A DNA stretch of 64,000 bases from Daucus carota subsp. sativus (taxonomy: Eukaryota; Streptophyta; Magnoliopsida; Apiales; Apiaceae): positions 28,878,610 through 28,942,609 of the forward strand of contig NC_030382.2 of assembly GCF_001625215.2 (NCBI RefSeq), given 5' to 3'. The notes under the pieces were generated by a model, which searched no databases, had not been told where the DNA came from, and worked only from the letters and a program-made list of their open reading frames with translations. Position 1 is the stretch's first letter. Every line of letters starts with the position of its first letter. Position numbers and translations under genes: made by a program. Below are positions 1-11,700 of this stretch, piece after piece.

Positions 1-479
1 ATAAACCTATGCAGTGCTAAAAAAAGAAAAAGATATATTGAAAAGTAACTACTTCTCTACCCAAAAAAATAGGGGTACAAGAAAAAATGATTTGTGTGGG
101 AAAAATTTACATAATATTATGCAAGTAATATGATAAAGAATATGTGTATAAATTTTTGATACAACTTGGTTCTTTGGGAGAAAAAAAAGGGGCAAAGTTG
201 TAACATTTAACAATTTTAAAGAAATGTAAAAGGATTCAATAAAATTATTATTGATTATAAATGTGTTGGGCCAAAATAAATTGATCATGAAATAAGGTCA
301 CAGAAATATACAAATACAACAAGATCTTTTTTTTTTCCCTTCGAGGCGGTGGTAAAAGAAAAAAGTGGTGTCAGCAATTGGCTCGATTATCGTAATTTTG
401 AATCAGAAGAGAGATTCATGATATTTTTCTACTTCATAAAATTTTCAAAAACCGCGCGAAACGCGGGTTATACACCTAG
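1..479 (+). mobile_element. Helitron 3' end (5' end outside window)
   Basis: The stretch ends with features typical of a Helitron 3' terminus: a GC-rich hairpin at about 451-469 (CCGCG, loop CGAAA, CGCGG), a short spacer, and CTAG at 476-479 followed by T. Helitrons end in CTRR after such a hairpin and insert between A and T. No coding sequence of the Rep-helicase type is visible, so this would be a non-autonomous copy or the tail of a longer one. The 5' end (expected to start with TC) cannot be placed and probably lies upstream of the window. The terminus lies 187 bases before the start codon of the PPR gene, so it borders that gene's promoter. Confidence 0.55.
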
Positions 480-666
480 TTTATAAATAATTAAAAAGCT
501 CATTTACATTGGCTATAAGCTATTAAAAAAAAAACCACAACCCTCGAACAACCATCCTGTTCCTGGCTATCCGTCCAAATAAGCGCATTTACCCTGCTCA
601 GTTTTGCAAACTAGCCCAGGTAAAACTCCAGTCGTGTCCTCCTCTGTCTAAGCTCCGAGTCTCAAT

Positions 667-2499
667 ATGAATTCCTTGCGCCACTCTCGATTACACACTC
701 CAATTTCACGCACTAACTTCCCCAAACTCACTTTCTTTCTACACACACAAACAACCCCTTCTCAACATTCCAATCCCTCAACAAACCCTTGTCAAAATCT
801 TGACATAACCCACGTTTCTCAGCTCATAGCAAAACAACACTGGTCAGAAATCAAAACCCTTCTTAAACCCACATCCCCCACAACATTTCTTCAGTTGTTG
901 TTCAATTATGGCACTGATCCTGAGCTGATTCTCTCTTTTTTCAAATGGTCACAGCTCCACTTCAAGGTTTCACATTGTCTTGAACATTATTGTAGGCTCT
1001 TTCATTTACTTGCAAGTGCTAAAAAGTATAGAAAGATTCGATCTTTATTGTGTGTGTTTGTTAGAATTGAGAGGTATAGTTGTTCCTCTGTGTTTCATAC
1101 ACTTTTGAATTTTAGTGATAGAGTTTCTGATAATTCTGTGATTGTTGATATGTTGATATTGGCTTATGTTAATAATTGTGATGTGGGGTTGGCTTTAGAG
1201 GGGTTTGAGAGAGCTGGGGATTACGGGTTTAGGTTGTCGGTTTTGTCGTGTAATCCTTTGTTGAATTTGGTTGTGAAAGAGGGGAAGTTTAGGGCGGTGG
1301 AGGTTTTGTATAAAGAGATGATTAGGAGGAGGATTGAGCTTAATTTGATTAGTTTTAATATTGTGATTAATGGGTTTTGTAAGGCTGGGAAGTTGCAGAA
1401 GGCTAGTGATGTTGTTGAGGATATGAAGGTGTGGGGGATTGAGCCGTCGGTGATTACTTATAATACACTTATTGATGGTTATTGTAAGAAGGGAAGGACG
1501 GGGAAGATGTTTAAAGCTGATGCATTGTTGAAGGAGATGGTGGCTAACAAAATTTCACCTAATGAAGTTACATATAGTATTCTTATTGATGGGTTTTGCA
1601 AGGATGGAAGTGTATCTGCCGCTGTGAGAATTTTTAAGGAAATGCAGGCACAGCAGTTCACGCCTTGTGTGGTTGCCTATAATGCACTAATTAACGGGCA
1701 TTGTAGAGATGGGGAAATTGATAAAGCTCTTGTTTTGAGGGATGAGATGGTGGTTTCAGGTCTGCAGCCAGATCTTGTTACTTTTAATGCTCTTATAAAT
1801 GGGTTATGTAAGAAGAGTATGCTGAAGGAAGCTAAAGAGTTGTTTGATTGCATTGCTAAAGAAGGTCTTTACGCGAATGTAATTTCGTTTAATACATTGA
1901 TTGATGCCTACTGCAAAGCTGGAGAACTGGAGGAAGCAATCAAGTTACGTAGTCGGATGTTGGATCAAATGGTCATCCCCAATGTTTCAACTTATAATTG
2001 TTTGATTGACGGTTATAGTAAAAAGGGGAACCCTGAAACTGCCAGTAAGCTTTTAGATGAAATGAAGTATAAGGGTCTGAGTCCCAATGTTGTCACCTAC
2101 AACATACGTGTAGATGCATTATGCAATAAGGGAAGGTCCAGAGATGCAGTCAAACTTTTAGACGAGATGATTGACGCGGGTTTAAGACCATCTCACACAA
2201 CATACAACATTGTAATGGATGGTTATTGCAGGGAAGGCAACCTGCGAGCAGCTTTAAATGTGAGAAGACGAATGGAGACACAAGGGCTGCGACCAAACAC
2301 TGTAACATATAATGTGCTACTTAAGGGCTTATGTGAGAAGGGGAAGCTGGAAGATGCAAATACATATCTTAATCAGATGCTGGAGAAGGGTTTGATCCCT
2401 AATAAAGTAACCTATGACATTGTTAGAGAGGGGATGATGGAGAAGGGATTTGTTCCAGACATTGATGGGCATATCTATACTAGTTCTGTAAGCACTTAA
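667..2499 (+). CDS. P-class pentatricopeptide repeat protein, At1g09820-like
   Basis: This is a complete 610-residue open frame with no intron, as usual for PPR genes. The N-terminus is rich in Ser, Thr, Arg and His and poor in acidic residues, which suggests an organelle (probably mitochondrial) targeting peptide. From about residue 195 to the end it is a run of canonical 35-residue P motifs with the recurring core 'TYNxLIDGYCKxG'. It has no E or DYW extension. Length, repeat order and the C-terminal 'GFVPDIDGH' segment match the single-copy Arabidopsis protein At1g09820 as I remember it. P-class PPR proteins bind organelle RNA and act in processing, stability or translation; the RNA target cannot be read with confidence here. 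A Helitron end lies just upstream. The first ATG is used because homologues have a similar N-terminal length. Confidence 0.92.
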   Translation: MNSLRHSRLHTPISRTNFPKLTFFLHTQTTPSQHSNPSTNPCQNLDITHVSQLIAKQHWSEIKTLLKPTSPTTFLQLLFNYGTDPELILSFFKWSQLHFKVSHCLEHYCRLFHLLASAKKYRKIRSLLCVFVRIERYSCSSVFHTLLNFSDRVSDNSVIVDMLILAYVNNCDVGLALEGFERAGDYGFRLSVLSCNPLLNLVVKEGKFRAVEVLYKEMIRRRIELNLISFNIVINGFCKAGKLQKASDVVEDMKVWGIEPSVITYNTLIDGYCKKGRTGKMFKADALLKEMVANKISPNEVTYSILIDGFCKDGSVSAAVRIFKEMQAQQFTPCVVAYNALINGHCRDGEIDKALVLRDEMVVSGLQPDLVTFNALINGLCKKSMLKEAKELFDCIAKEGLYANVISFNTLIDAYCKAGELEEAIKLRSRMLDQMVIPNVSTYNCLIDGYSKKGNPETASKLLDEMKYKGLSPNVVTYNIRVDALCNKGRSRDAVKLLDEMIDAGLRPSHTTYNIVMDGYCREGNLRAALNVRRRMETQGLRPNTVTYNVLLKGLCEKGKLEDANTYLNQMLEKGLIPNKVTYDIVREGMMEKGFVPDIDGHIYTSSVST

Positions 2500-3520
2500 C
2501 TAGCACCGAAAAGGTGCATTAGTACCGCTAAAAGCACAGTTGGCTGATATATTGAAAAATTGGGAAACTGCCAAATTTGTGTATGTTCCCTGGAGAAGAG
2601 TATCCTGGAACTTGAATCTTAAAAGACTACTGTGGGCTTTCATATCTCGTCCATTCCTCATCAGTTTGAGTAATTAAACATGTCTCGGAAAATTCTCACG
2701 AAGGAGAGTCCCACCAGCATCACTAGTTGCCCTCAACAATTGCTTGTTCAATATACGGATCAAAATGACTTGATAATTCGGGGTCAGAATCCTTATTTTT
2801 TAGCACCTCTAACAAGATTGTTAGATACCCCTGGAAGCGAATACCACAACCATGCGCAGCAAAACTAATGACAAGCCTGCATTTATGTAATCTAGAACAG
2901 TTCTATGTCTTGCACGGACGGGCTATATAGCTAGTTTGAATCGAAGATTAACATTATGTAGAGGTTTTAACAATTAAAGTGCTTTAGTTGTACCCAAAGA
3001 GTCATCGGTGCAACGATTACATTTAGTATTTGTATATACATGAAACCTGCAATATATTAAACTGATGACATTCTGTTATTTATCTTTGAAATAGATTTGT
3101 AATTTTGGATGAAAATTTGAGGATTTTGTATATCAGGTCCAGTTAAAGCATAATATTGTTTCTCATATCATTCTCATTAGATATTGCAACTTCAATACTT
3201 TTCTCCCAAAAAAATAATTTATCGTCCAAGCTGCTTACAGAAATCCAATTCTTGTTTGACCAATTATATTTTACAGTGCTTTGGCAGGTAAAGTTACACT
3301 GTTTTTTCATACTGGATAAAATGTACCATCATCTGCTCTCTATTTAACTCCAACACTCTGAAACAATATCGCCTCATAGAATGGATATTTAGATGAAAAA
3401 GCTCGTCTACAAACAAATGTTCAAACTTCAAACTTTAACGTCCAGAATTCCGCGTAGGTAGACAGGTTCACAAGAACAGATACGGAAAAGAGTAACTCTG
3501 TCAAATTCTTTAGAAGTCCA
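2500..3520. other. 3' flank of the PPR gene, no gene seen
   Basis: This stretch should contain the 3' UTR of the upstream PPR gene. A 62-codon open frame at 2680-2868 has no recognisable motif and is probably chance. The DNA becomes AT-rich beyond 2900. I see no RNA gene or clear repeat before the MITE at 3530. Confidence 0.5.
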
Positions 3521-3529
3521 TTCTTTATG

Positions 3530-3789
3530 GGGTCCTATTCCCTACCAACCGGTTGCCGGGACTGTACGGGGTCATTAGATTTAGATTTCAAGGGCTCAGA
3601 TCCAATCAAAGTTTTTAGGTATCCGCTATAAATATCCGCGGAATGAAAGGATTCCTTTCCGCGGATAATATCCGCGGATACATTAAAAACTCAAAATTTG
3701 ATCTGAGCCCTTGAAATCTAAATCTAATGGCCCCGTACAGTGTGTTAGATAACCCCTTCCCGGCAACCGGTTGGTAGGAAACATGACCC
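3530..3789. mobile_element. Mutator-type MITE with 9 bp target duplication
   Basis: A 260 bp foldback element. Its ends are inverted repeats of about 32 bp that start GGGTCCTATT on the left and GGGTCATGTT on the right (read inward), with about three mismatches. The inverted similarity continues inward past the CCGTACAG and GAAATCTAAATCTAATG segments, so nearly the whole element can form a hairpin. It is flanked by a perfect 9 bp duplication TTCTTTATG at 3521-3529 and 3790-3798, diagnostic of the Mutator superfamily. It has no coding capacity. Its outer sequence resembles the left end of the FAR1-type Mutator-like element at 23595, a possible source of transposase. Confidence 0.88.
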
Positions 3790-3816
3790 TTCTTTATGAC
3801 CATTGCAAAATGTAGT

Positions 3817-4053
3817 GGGTGTTTGGCACGGGTTTATAAGCCCGGCTTCTGAATTATAAGTTAGAAGCACTTATTTGTACCGTTTGTGTTAGAAGTACTT
3901 AAAAAAAGCTACGATTACTAGCTTTTGTCTCACGGCTTCTAATTATTTCCCTAACACTTTTATCACTTATAAGTCTTAACTTGCTTCTAATTTCTACTTC
4001 ACTTTTTTACTTTAAGCAATAAGCATTTATTTTAAGTTCACCCAAACGGCCCC
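3817..4053. mobile_element. MITE-like element with GGG..TTTGG ends
   Basis: The segment runs from GGGTGTTTGG to CCAAACGGCCCC. Both ends read inward as GGG(Y)SNGTTTGG, the kind of terminus seen in PIF/Harbinger (Tourist) elements. Inside are inverted blocks around 'CTTATAAG' and 'GCTTCTAA'. No clean TTA or TAA duplication could be found, so the superfamily and exact borders are uncertain. Confidence 0.45.
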
Positions 4054-6127
4054 GTAATAATACTAACTTTGTCAGCACTACAAGTGTCTAAGAGAAAGAA
4101 GACACAATCAGGCGAATCGGGTAATTATTTTTGAGTAAGCATAAAAACTTTTCAATTTTTTTAATTCATTTTTGTCGTATTCTAAATTTTCTCTAAGTGC
4201 ATACCCCTTTCTCTCTCTCTCTCAAAAACCCATCTTTACTATCTCAAAAACCGATTATAAAATATCAAATAGTCCAAGGATTCACATACAAACTCAACAA
4301 CTTCGTGACTATTGTGGATACGGCTCAGACTCATTCTAACTTTCATCCAATGATGAAGATTTGTTGTTGAGTATTTTGAGATAATCATTCGTAGGCAAGG
4401 ACGGATACCACCAATTTCAAGTCTTTTATCTATTTTAATTCAAAAGTGTGGAGAACATATTGATGGTTTTTATCTATCCATTAATTATTATAATAAATAC
4501 ATAAATTATGTAATAAATACAAGAGAAATAAACCATGAATTAGAGTTCTTCGTTGGCTACCATGAAATATTGTTTGCTAAAGAAATATTGTTGGCTACCA
4601 TGAAATCCAAAAATTCAAGTCTCCAACTAAACATATTTCGGAATTCAAGATAGTTTGAAAAAATGCCAACCAAAAACACATTAGGACCATTAATTGATAT
4701 TGATACTTCTCAAAACAGAGCTAAAGTCATGACTCAGAAAGAATAGGCCACAATCTACACTCATCCAAAAAATTAAGGTCATTAAAGGGAGAGTAGTTAA
4801 GTCTAACAGATGGATCTCCAAAAAGCTTTTTTCTATAAATTTATGGATGAGTGTTAAATAGTTAAAGTGGAAGAGTCATAAGTTTATCAAAGCAGGATGA
4901 CACAAAAACTAAAGATGAGGATTCAAATTACTTAAAGCTAGCAACTAAGAAAAATGAAAAGAATAAATGATGAACAAAAGTGGTCGGAAAAAAAGATTGA
5001 AAAATGGTATTGAGAAATAGAAGAGTATGAAAGGAGATCTAGTGATCAAAAGACTCAAGGCCTTGATATTGCTCAACATACCAACAAGGCAAAAGAGAAT
5101 AAAACTAGACTATCTAGAGTATACATCGCTATCTGAACTTCATGAACCAGCTAAAAAGCTTAAGGAAAGAATTTTTTTTTTGTAGAAATTGAAGATCAAT
5201 GATATTCTTAGAAAAGACTTTATATATATTATATATGAATAACTCTCTTGTACTCTCAAAAATCTAATAGTCTATATAAATTGAGTTGTAGTTATTTCGT
5301 GTTATCTTTGCATTTCTCTAAATTTGGGGTAGTCTTATCCTCATGCACGACATTTGTGATAAGCAGACTTTTCACAAATTGAGGGAGATTTTTGAACAAT
5401 TTGTGTCTAGTATGATAACAAACTTTGTCACATTGACCCTCTAAATATTGGATTTTGTTTCCAAGTTATGTATTTAAAATTTTCAATATAGTTAAGTGCT
5501 AATAGTTTTCCAAGCATTTTGTGGTCCATGTTAACAAGTTTTCTAATATTGTTGTGGACAATTCTGTTGTGTAGTTTTATAGGATCATTTTTGAAAATTC
5601 TGTAAAGAAATGCATGTGCTGTTTTAAGCCATCACTCTTGCATTCTAGCATCAAGAAACAATGGAAAACATAGTGAAAATGATATTCAAAAGCATTTTTT
5701 TTATTTTTGTTTCAAGAAAGCAACTGAGAATTCCTTTTGAATACTCAGATTATAGCACCTTTGAATTCAATACACTATTAAGTTTAGAATTTAATTTTAT
5801 ACGTGTTTTATTTACGCATATATTATCTGCATGCAAGTTATGTTTGTGTTATAATACTATTATTAAGCTTTAAGAAAATTCAAGTTTAAATTATAATGTT
5901 AAAACAAAAAATATATACATAAACACTTGTTCACCATGTTTATGTGTATTTGTCATGCCTCACAATAGATTATATCATTGTACAAATGAAAAACCTATCG
6001 GAAAATATTATTATTATTTTTTAATAAATCATAAATTACATATTAACTTAAAATATTCTTCCAAGGGCTCCAAATCCGTGAGAAGAAACCTTAAGAAAAC
6101 CTATGTCCTAAAGTCTAAACATACACA
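4054..6127. other. AT-rich intergenic DNA, transposon debris likely
   Basis: No gene could be supported in about 2 kb. The sequence around 5340-5450 (a 'TTGAGGGAGA' phrase followed by a long AT-rich stretch) resembles the 3' region of some Copia elements, but no protease, integrase or reverse transcriptase motif was found. Open frames of 70-74 codons at 5661 and 5955 have low-complexity translations and are probably chance. Confidence 0.4.
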
Positions 6128-6136
6128 TTCTATAAT

Positions 6137-6329
6137 CGGTTTTTCTATGGTGTGCCCATGGGCACACAATAGACACTAAATTCTATGAGTTTGGAGCATT
6201 TTTATTGGCCATCTAATCATAAATAAAGATGGTCCCCCTGCATTTACATCAAGTCCACCAATTAAAATCCACCAATCTCATCAAATTTAGTGTATAATGT
6301 GTGCCCATGGGCACACACTAGAAAGACCC
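6137..6329. mobile_element. Mutator-type MITE abutting a stop codon
   Basis: A 193 bp element with a perfect 9 bp duplication TTCTATAAT at 6128-6136 and 6330-6338. The inverted ends (about 45 bp) begin CGGTTTTTCTA on the left and GGGTCTTTCTA on the right, read inward. Both contain the same perfect 18 bp palindrome GTGTGCCCATGGGCACAC, followed by a shared ACACTAAAT block. The last base of the right-hand duplication is the third base of the stop codon of the DYW-type PPR gene on the minus strand, so the element forms the start of that gene's 3' UTR. Confidence 0.88.
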
Positions 6330-6337
6330 TTCTATAA

Positions 6338-8356
6338 TTACCAGAAATCATTACATGAACATTTCCCATTTTTAAAGTGGTGAAATCGAGAACGATCCCT
6401 AACAACAATCTCCCTATCATAAATCTGTGAAATGAGCTTTGTCACAAAATGGCAGTCCTCACAGACTCTGAGATTTTTCATCAATCGAATAGTTGTCCCG
6501 GGTGTCGAGTTGATGAGGCCATAGGCTATAGCTAGTCGTTCGCTATGGTGCCATACTGCATTTTCTTTGTCTTCCTCGTCAATGTCATGTAATATTTGAC
6601 TTGTGTTGGCTAAGTATCCTTCATTCTGCAACCTCTCCTTAATCTTGTCCAGCATAAAATATATTTCCTCTGATTGAGGGTGTGTCGAATCACCTACTTT
6701 AAATTCATGCCAAGTTCCTTCCAAATCTATCGAACTGCAACCACCATTTGTTTTCACTCCTCTTTCTTTCATCAATTTTCTCACCCTTGAAGCATCTTCC
6801 CATCTCCCGGCCTTGGCGTAGATGTTTGATAGTAAAGTGTACCTTCCGCCATTTTGTGGCTCCATTTCTAGTAAAAGGTCTCCAACTTTTTCGCCTAATT
6901 CAAGATTTCCATGCTTCCAACATGCACCTAATAATGCTCCTAGAATAGCACCATTTGGTTCCATTGGCATGGAGCCTATAAGTTTCTCTGCTTCAAAGAA
7001 TAACCCTGCCCGTCCTAAAAGATCAACCGCGCAACCATAATGCTCCACTTTAGGTGCAACTCCATAAACATCCTTCATATTGTTCATATACCACATCCCT
7101 TCATCCACTAAGCCTCCATGAGCACAAGCATTCAAAATATTCAAAAATGTGATATCGTCTGGTTTTATTCTTTCTTTCTCCATCTTCTCCAAAAGATCGA
7201 TTGCATCTCTAGCCCTACCATGGATAGCCAACCCATTGATCATGGCATTCCAAGAAAAAACTTCTTTCACTTTCATGGTTTCAAAAACCTCCCATGCCAA
7301 ATCCAGCCGCCCACATTTAGCATACATATCAACGAAAGAAGTTCCCATAACTGCATTAATAGGAATTTTATTCTTCTTCACGTACCCATGAATCCATCTA
7401 CCTTGATCAAGTGCCCCAACATTACCACAGGCGGAAACCACACTAGACAGAACGAATTTCTTGGGCCTGATTTTTGCTTTCTGCATTACTTCAAAAATCT
7501 CTATCCCCTCTTTATAATAACCCCCTTGATTATAACCATCAATCATAGCACTCCAAGACACCTCATCCTTGATAGGCATTCTACCAAAGAATTCCTTAGC
7601 TTCCTCAATCATACCACACCGTGCAAAACCACTAACCATTGCATTCCAAGAACTGACATTCTTGTCTTCAAATCCCTCGAATAACAATTTAGCATCCTCA
7701 ACATTTCCAAATTTCATGTACCCATCAATCATAGCATTATAACAAATAACATCCGAGTCACCATTTGTACAAAGAATATTCCTGGCCTCCTTCAAACACT
7801 TGAAAGAAGAATACATCTGAATCCCAGAACTCTTTATATATCCATCTCCCATAAGTCCATTTTTCACCACACGGGCGTGAATCTGAGCACCTTCTTTACT
7901 AGCTCCCGCGACCAGACAAGCCTTAAACAATGGAGGATATGTGTACTTATTGGCCCTGGAGTCCGTAGCCACCATCTCATGGTGAAAAGAGAGAGCCAAC
8001 TCAGGCTCATTGTTATCTAAACATCCCTTGATAACAGCATTCCAAACAAACACATTTGGCTCAGGCACTCGTTCAAGAATCTCGATGGAAGTGCTAAAAC
8101 TGCCAAAATGTGGAATTGCATAGGATCCAATCAAAGTTCCAGCTACAAAGTGGTCCTGGACATGGTGGGTTTTCAGTATCAGAGCATGAACTTGCTTTAA
8201 GTTCTGAAGTGAAGTGGTGCATTTTGTGGCTAATAGGTGCAAGAAGTACTTTTTCTGGGAAAGATTGTTTAAGCTAGAAGAAGATGAGTTGGTATTTTGT
8301 GGGAGTTGTTTGGCTGTGAGATGATAAGGTAGCTCAGTTGTGGTTGTGGTGCTCAT
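6338..8356 (-). CDS. PLS-class PPR protein with DYW deaminase domain
   Basis: A complete, intronless 672-residue frame. After a Ser/Thr-rich N-terminus come PLS-type PPR motifs with the usual 'WNAMI/WSAMIDGY' cores from about residue 95 to 480. E/E+ motifs follow, then a DYW domain in the last ~115 residues. The cytidine-deaminase zinc signature is intact: HSE (about 35 residues after the GCSSI box) and CEDCH, then HHF and CSC. The protein ends DFW instead of the canonical DYW. Such proteins choose and carry out C-to-U RNA editing in plastids or mitochondria. The stop codon overlaps the target duplication of the adjoining MITE, so the 3' UTR must start in transposon sequence. Which editing site it serves, and which Arabidopsis gene is the orthologue, I cannot say. 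Confidence 0.93.
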   Translation of the reverse strand: MSTTTTTELPYHLTAKQLPQNTNSSSSSLNNLSQKKYFLHLLATKCTTSLQNLKQVHALILKTHHVQDHFVAGTLIGSYAIPHFGSFSTSIEILERVPEPNVFVWNAVIKGCLDNNEPELALSFHHEMVATDSRANKYTYPPLFKACLVAGASKEGAQIHARVVKNGLMGDGYIKSSGIQMYSSFKCLKEARNILCTNGDSDVICYNAMIDGYMKFGNVEDAKLLFEGFEDKNVSSWNAMVSGFARCGMIEEAKEFFGRMPIKDEVSWSAMIDGYNQGGYYKEGIEIFEVMQKAKIRPKKFVLSSVVSACGNVGALDQGRWIHGYVKKNKIPINAVMGTSFVDMYAKCGRLDLAWEVFETMKVKEVFSWNAMINGLAIHGRARDAIDLLEKMEKERIKPDDITFLNILNACAHGGLVDEGMWYMNNMKDVYGVAPKVEHYGCAVDLLGRAGLFFEAEKLIGSMPMEPNGAILGALLGACWKHGNLELGEKVGDLLLEMEPQNGGRYTLLSNIYAKAGRWEDASRVRKLMKERGVKTNGGCSSIDLEGTWHEFKVGDSTHPQSEEIYFMLDKIKERLQNEGYLANTSQILHDIDEEDKENAVWHHSERLAIAYGLINSTPGTTIRLMKNLRVCEDCHFVTKLISQIYDREIVVRDRSRFHHFKNGKCSCNDFW

Positions 8357-8725
8357 ATCTTCTAATAGTCATTCACTGTAAGGCAGGATAGATATAGGTA
8401 ACTAACAAGTCTGTCAAGGGATAAAAGTGAGCATGTATTATCCAAAATATAGACAGACCCTACCCCATTTGGAGGCTCCATCAAGTCTTACTTTGCATTA
8501 ACCATAAAAAAAAAACTGATTGTTATCACTTCCACTAAACTAATCCAGGAAAACATCAACCAACTTGCAGATTTCAAAAAGACTTCTGCTGGTTACAAAG
8601 TATACACAAAATTTACAAAATTTTATAATATATTAGGTGGAATGGCACCCACTCTAACTAGGGAACTTTTAAAATCACTGCTCCCAGTAAAGCCTCCAGG
8701 ACCCAACAATTTTTACTTGACTACC
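8357..8725. other. Intergenic, between two minus-strand genes
   Basis: This 369 bp stretch should hold the promoter and 5' UTR of the DYW-type PPR gene and the 3' UTR of the ARID-HMG gene. I see no repeat or RNA gene in it. Confidence 0.5.
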
Positions 8726-11700
8726 TCAAGTGTACCCATCCCAGTTGAGCTGAAACTCGGGATCAGTTGATGCAGAGTTCTGCACAATCTCCGCAGCTAA
8801 CTGTTCGTTTGTAACAGTGTCGCCCGCATCAGATGGCAAAGCCACATGGTATGCATCATCTGGTAGACTCACATGGTAGTCCCCGTCAGTTTGCAAAGAA
8901 GGTAAAGAAGGTTTTGCAAAGTCAATCACAAGATTTGGATTTGTGGTAACCACATTTTGCGTTTCTGCAATCTGATCATATACTATCTTGAACTCAGCCA
9001 TCTCTCGGGTATATCTCTCCTTGTCTCTTTTACTTGCCTCAATGTATGGCTGCAATACAACAGTAAAAAACTTCCAGTGTTAAATTGGATAAAGAACTGT
9101 TTTGAAAGACATATTAATCTTTACTAGACTGGTTTATCCTGGACCTAGCATATTTGTGCAGCAAAGTTTTGTTAGAGCAATTGGTTCAAATGAGAACGAT
9201 TAGGCACATATATATACCTTTCGGGCGCTCTCAGAGAGACGCCTCCATGCCTCATTTGCCATATCTCTGTATTGGCCAGCTGAGTCCTCCCCGTGTATCA
9301 TCTTTAATCTTTCACATTCCATCTTGAGAAAGATCATGTATCCTGTTCTAAAACCCACGGGAGCATTTGAGTGTTTCTTCATTTCCTTCATATATGCCTT
9401 CTTCGTTTCCTTGGCTTTTGTTGGTGTTTTTAAGACTACACCTGTCTCTTCTGTTGGCACTTGCAATGGTGAGTTCCTCTCAACTGACTTGATCTCTGCT
9501 TGGATTTCAATACACGATTAAAAGTTGATACTATATTTAAGAGACACGTAAATTTAAACATCCGGGCAGCCGCCATATGAACTTCATTAATAAGTAATGA
9601 CCAAATGTCATCTCCTAACAGAGTAGAAAGGCATGAATATTTCTGTAGTACCTAGCTTTTTATGAATGTTTTCTTGGTTACCACTGCTCTAACAAGTTTG
9701 GAACAAAATTACATACACGACAACTTGAGTCTACTGACGATAACTAGGCTGCAGTCTCCTACCAAGGGCAACTCACTCCATATTTATAATATTGAGATTT
9801 CAAAAGACTAAAGCATTAATGACAAGCACGCCAATTCGCATGTTAGATGATAAAAAATTACTAGTATAAATGACTGTTATGGGAATCTGCTCGTGCCACA
9901 ATTTAGTAAACAAGCCAAATCTGTTAACTACATGTCGAGGATTATCAAATTACAGTAATCAATTTACATGATATAAACTCGAGTAATGTACAAAAATAAC
10001 AGACCTGTAGGCAAGTGGGCAGGACCTGTAGGCAAGTGGGCAGGACTTTGCACGGAAGCCCTTTTTTCTACCAGGCTATCATCATTACCCTCACTATGCT
10101 TTCGCTTCTTCGTCAGGCCGCCTGATTTTTTGCCAGAACTAAAAGATTGACCTGCAAAAATATGGCAATGAAAAGTCGAAACTATTTCAGTTTACACCAA
10201 AGCTGACTTTTGAGAGTGATGATGCATGGAGGACAACATAAATTCAAGACAAAATTAAACAGTAAAAGAAATATTAAATGTCTGCTGTCCTTGTAGTGTT
10301 TGAAGCATTTACAAATAGCCGTTGTAAACGCTTCACCAAACCTGTTAGAGCAGCTTTCAACAGTTGAGCTTCCTTTACTTTAGAAGGAGAACGGTAGTAG
10401 TATGTTTGCTCAAACTGATAAAAGAGATTTGCATAAAGCATTTGAATTTGATTTGGTGGTACTAAAACACTGCTATCTGCATTTAAGGAAGATGCAACTT
10501 CATCCCATAGCCCGTCTTTGCTTACCTAAAAGAGAGCAAGTGGATGCCATCAAACTAATAAGATAATGTTAACTATCAGCTGCTAAGACCATACTAATAG
10601 AACATAGAAAATACAACAAAAATTTAGGAACACGGTAGGGAACCTACCATGTAGAATCTGGAAACAGAACTGTAAATTGAAAGAAGTGATCATTATTTCT
10701 ATCCTATCATTTATAAAGAACCAATTCGTAGCCAGAAGTATTACAGGACTCACAATCCTTTAAGCCTTAATTTTGTATTGCAGTGTACAATAAATCACCA
10801 ACCCGTTTACCCAATAAACAAAATCTTCTAATGATATTAGATATTACAAACAATTTCTTGATTGCCACCAACATATGTTAAATTCATATGTATAAACTTA
10901 ATAATGCTATTAGTATGATTCTATAAGTGTAGTACATATATCTATGGGGGTTCCATTTAATAACGTGAAGATATTTCTATGTATTATAGAATCACTGGTA
11001 AACTTGCTTCTAGTGGAGTATGCCAAATTTAATTTTTCCTATATACAATGGATTTATTTATGATTTTTCACAAAAAAAAAAGTAAGTATATTATAGAGAG
11101 AGCAAGCAAACATATTCGCGAGACCTTTGATAACTAAAGAAAATTCACTGAATTAATGATGAACAGGCTTCATTAAGAAAAAAAATCTGAGAAATTTATG
11201 TAACATATAAAGATTAGGCGTACCTGACAGTATCCTCCTCTATCAATCACATCTTTATAGAAACGGTACAGGTTAACTTTCGTCTCGCGGAAATCGAAAC
11301 TGTTAATTTTTGAGTTGCATCAAACTAATATTCTGAACAAAAAATTATCCTTTTTAAAAAGAAACATGTTTGAATTAGTACAATATTAAAACACAATTGT
11401 ATACTATACACAATGGCAAAATGCATCTCCTCACCATATTTACCATATCAATATGGGTTTGTGGAACAGATAATACACAGCAAAGAAAATAGCAGGATCA
11501 ATATATGCTATCTATATTGCCTTACCGTTAAACCTGACTAAATGGAGAATTATGTTGACCGTAAATTTTATCTATACACCCATGCCATGAGCTATCTGAA
11601 ACTAAACCTCCATTTTTTTTTTAATTTCCTTAAATGCCAAAACAAATAAAAACCATGACAAATATCCCCAAAACTAACATTTGGCTCTTAAAAATATGCA

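Noticed and set aside
7118-7684. 188-codon plus-strand open frame
   Set aside because: It lies entirely antisense to the DYW-type PPR gene, and its translation has no recognisable motif, so it is a shadow frame.
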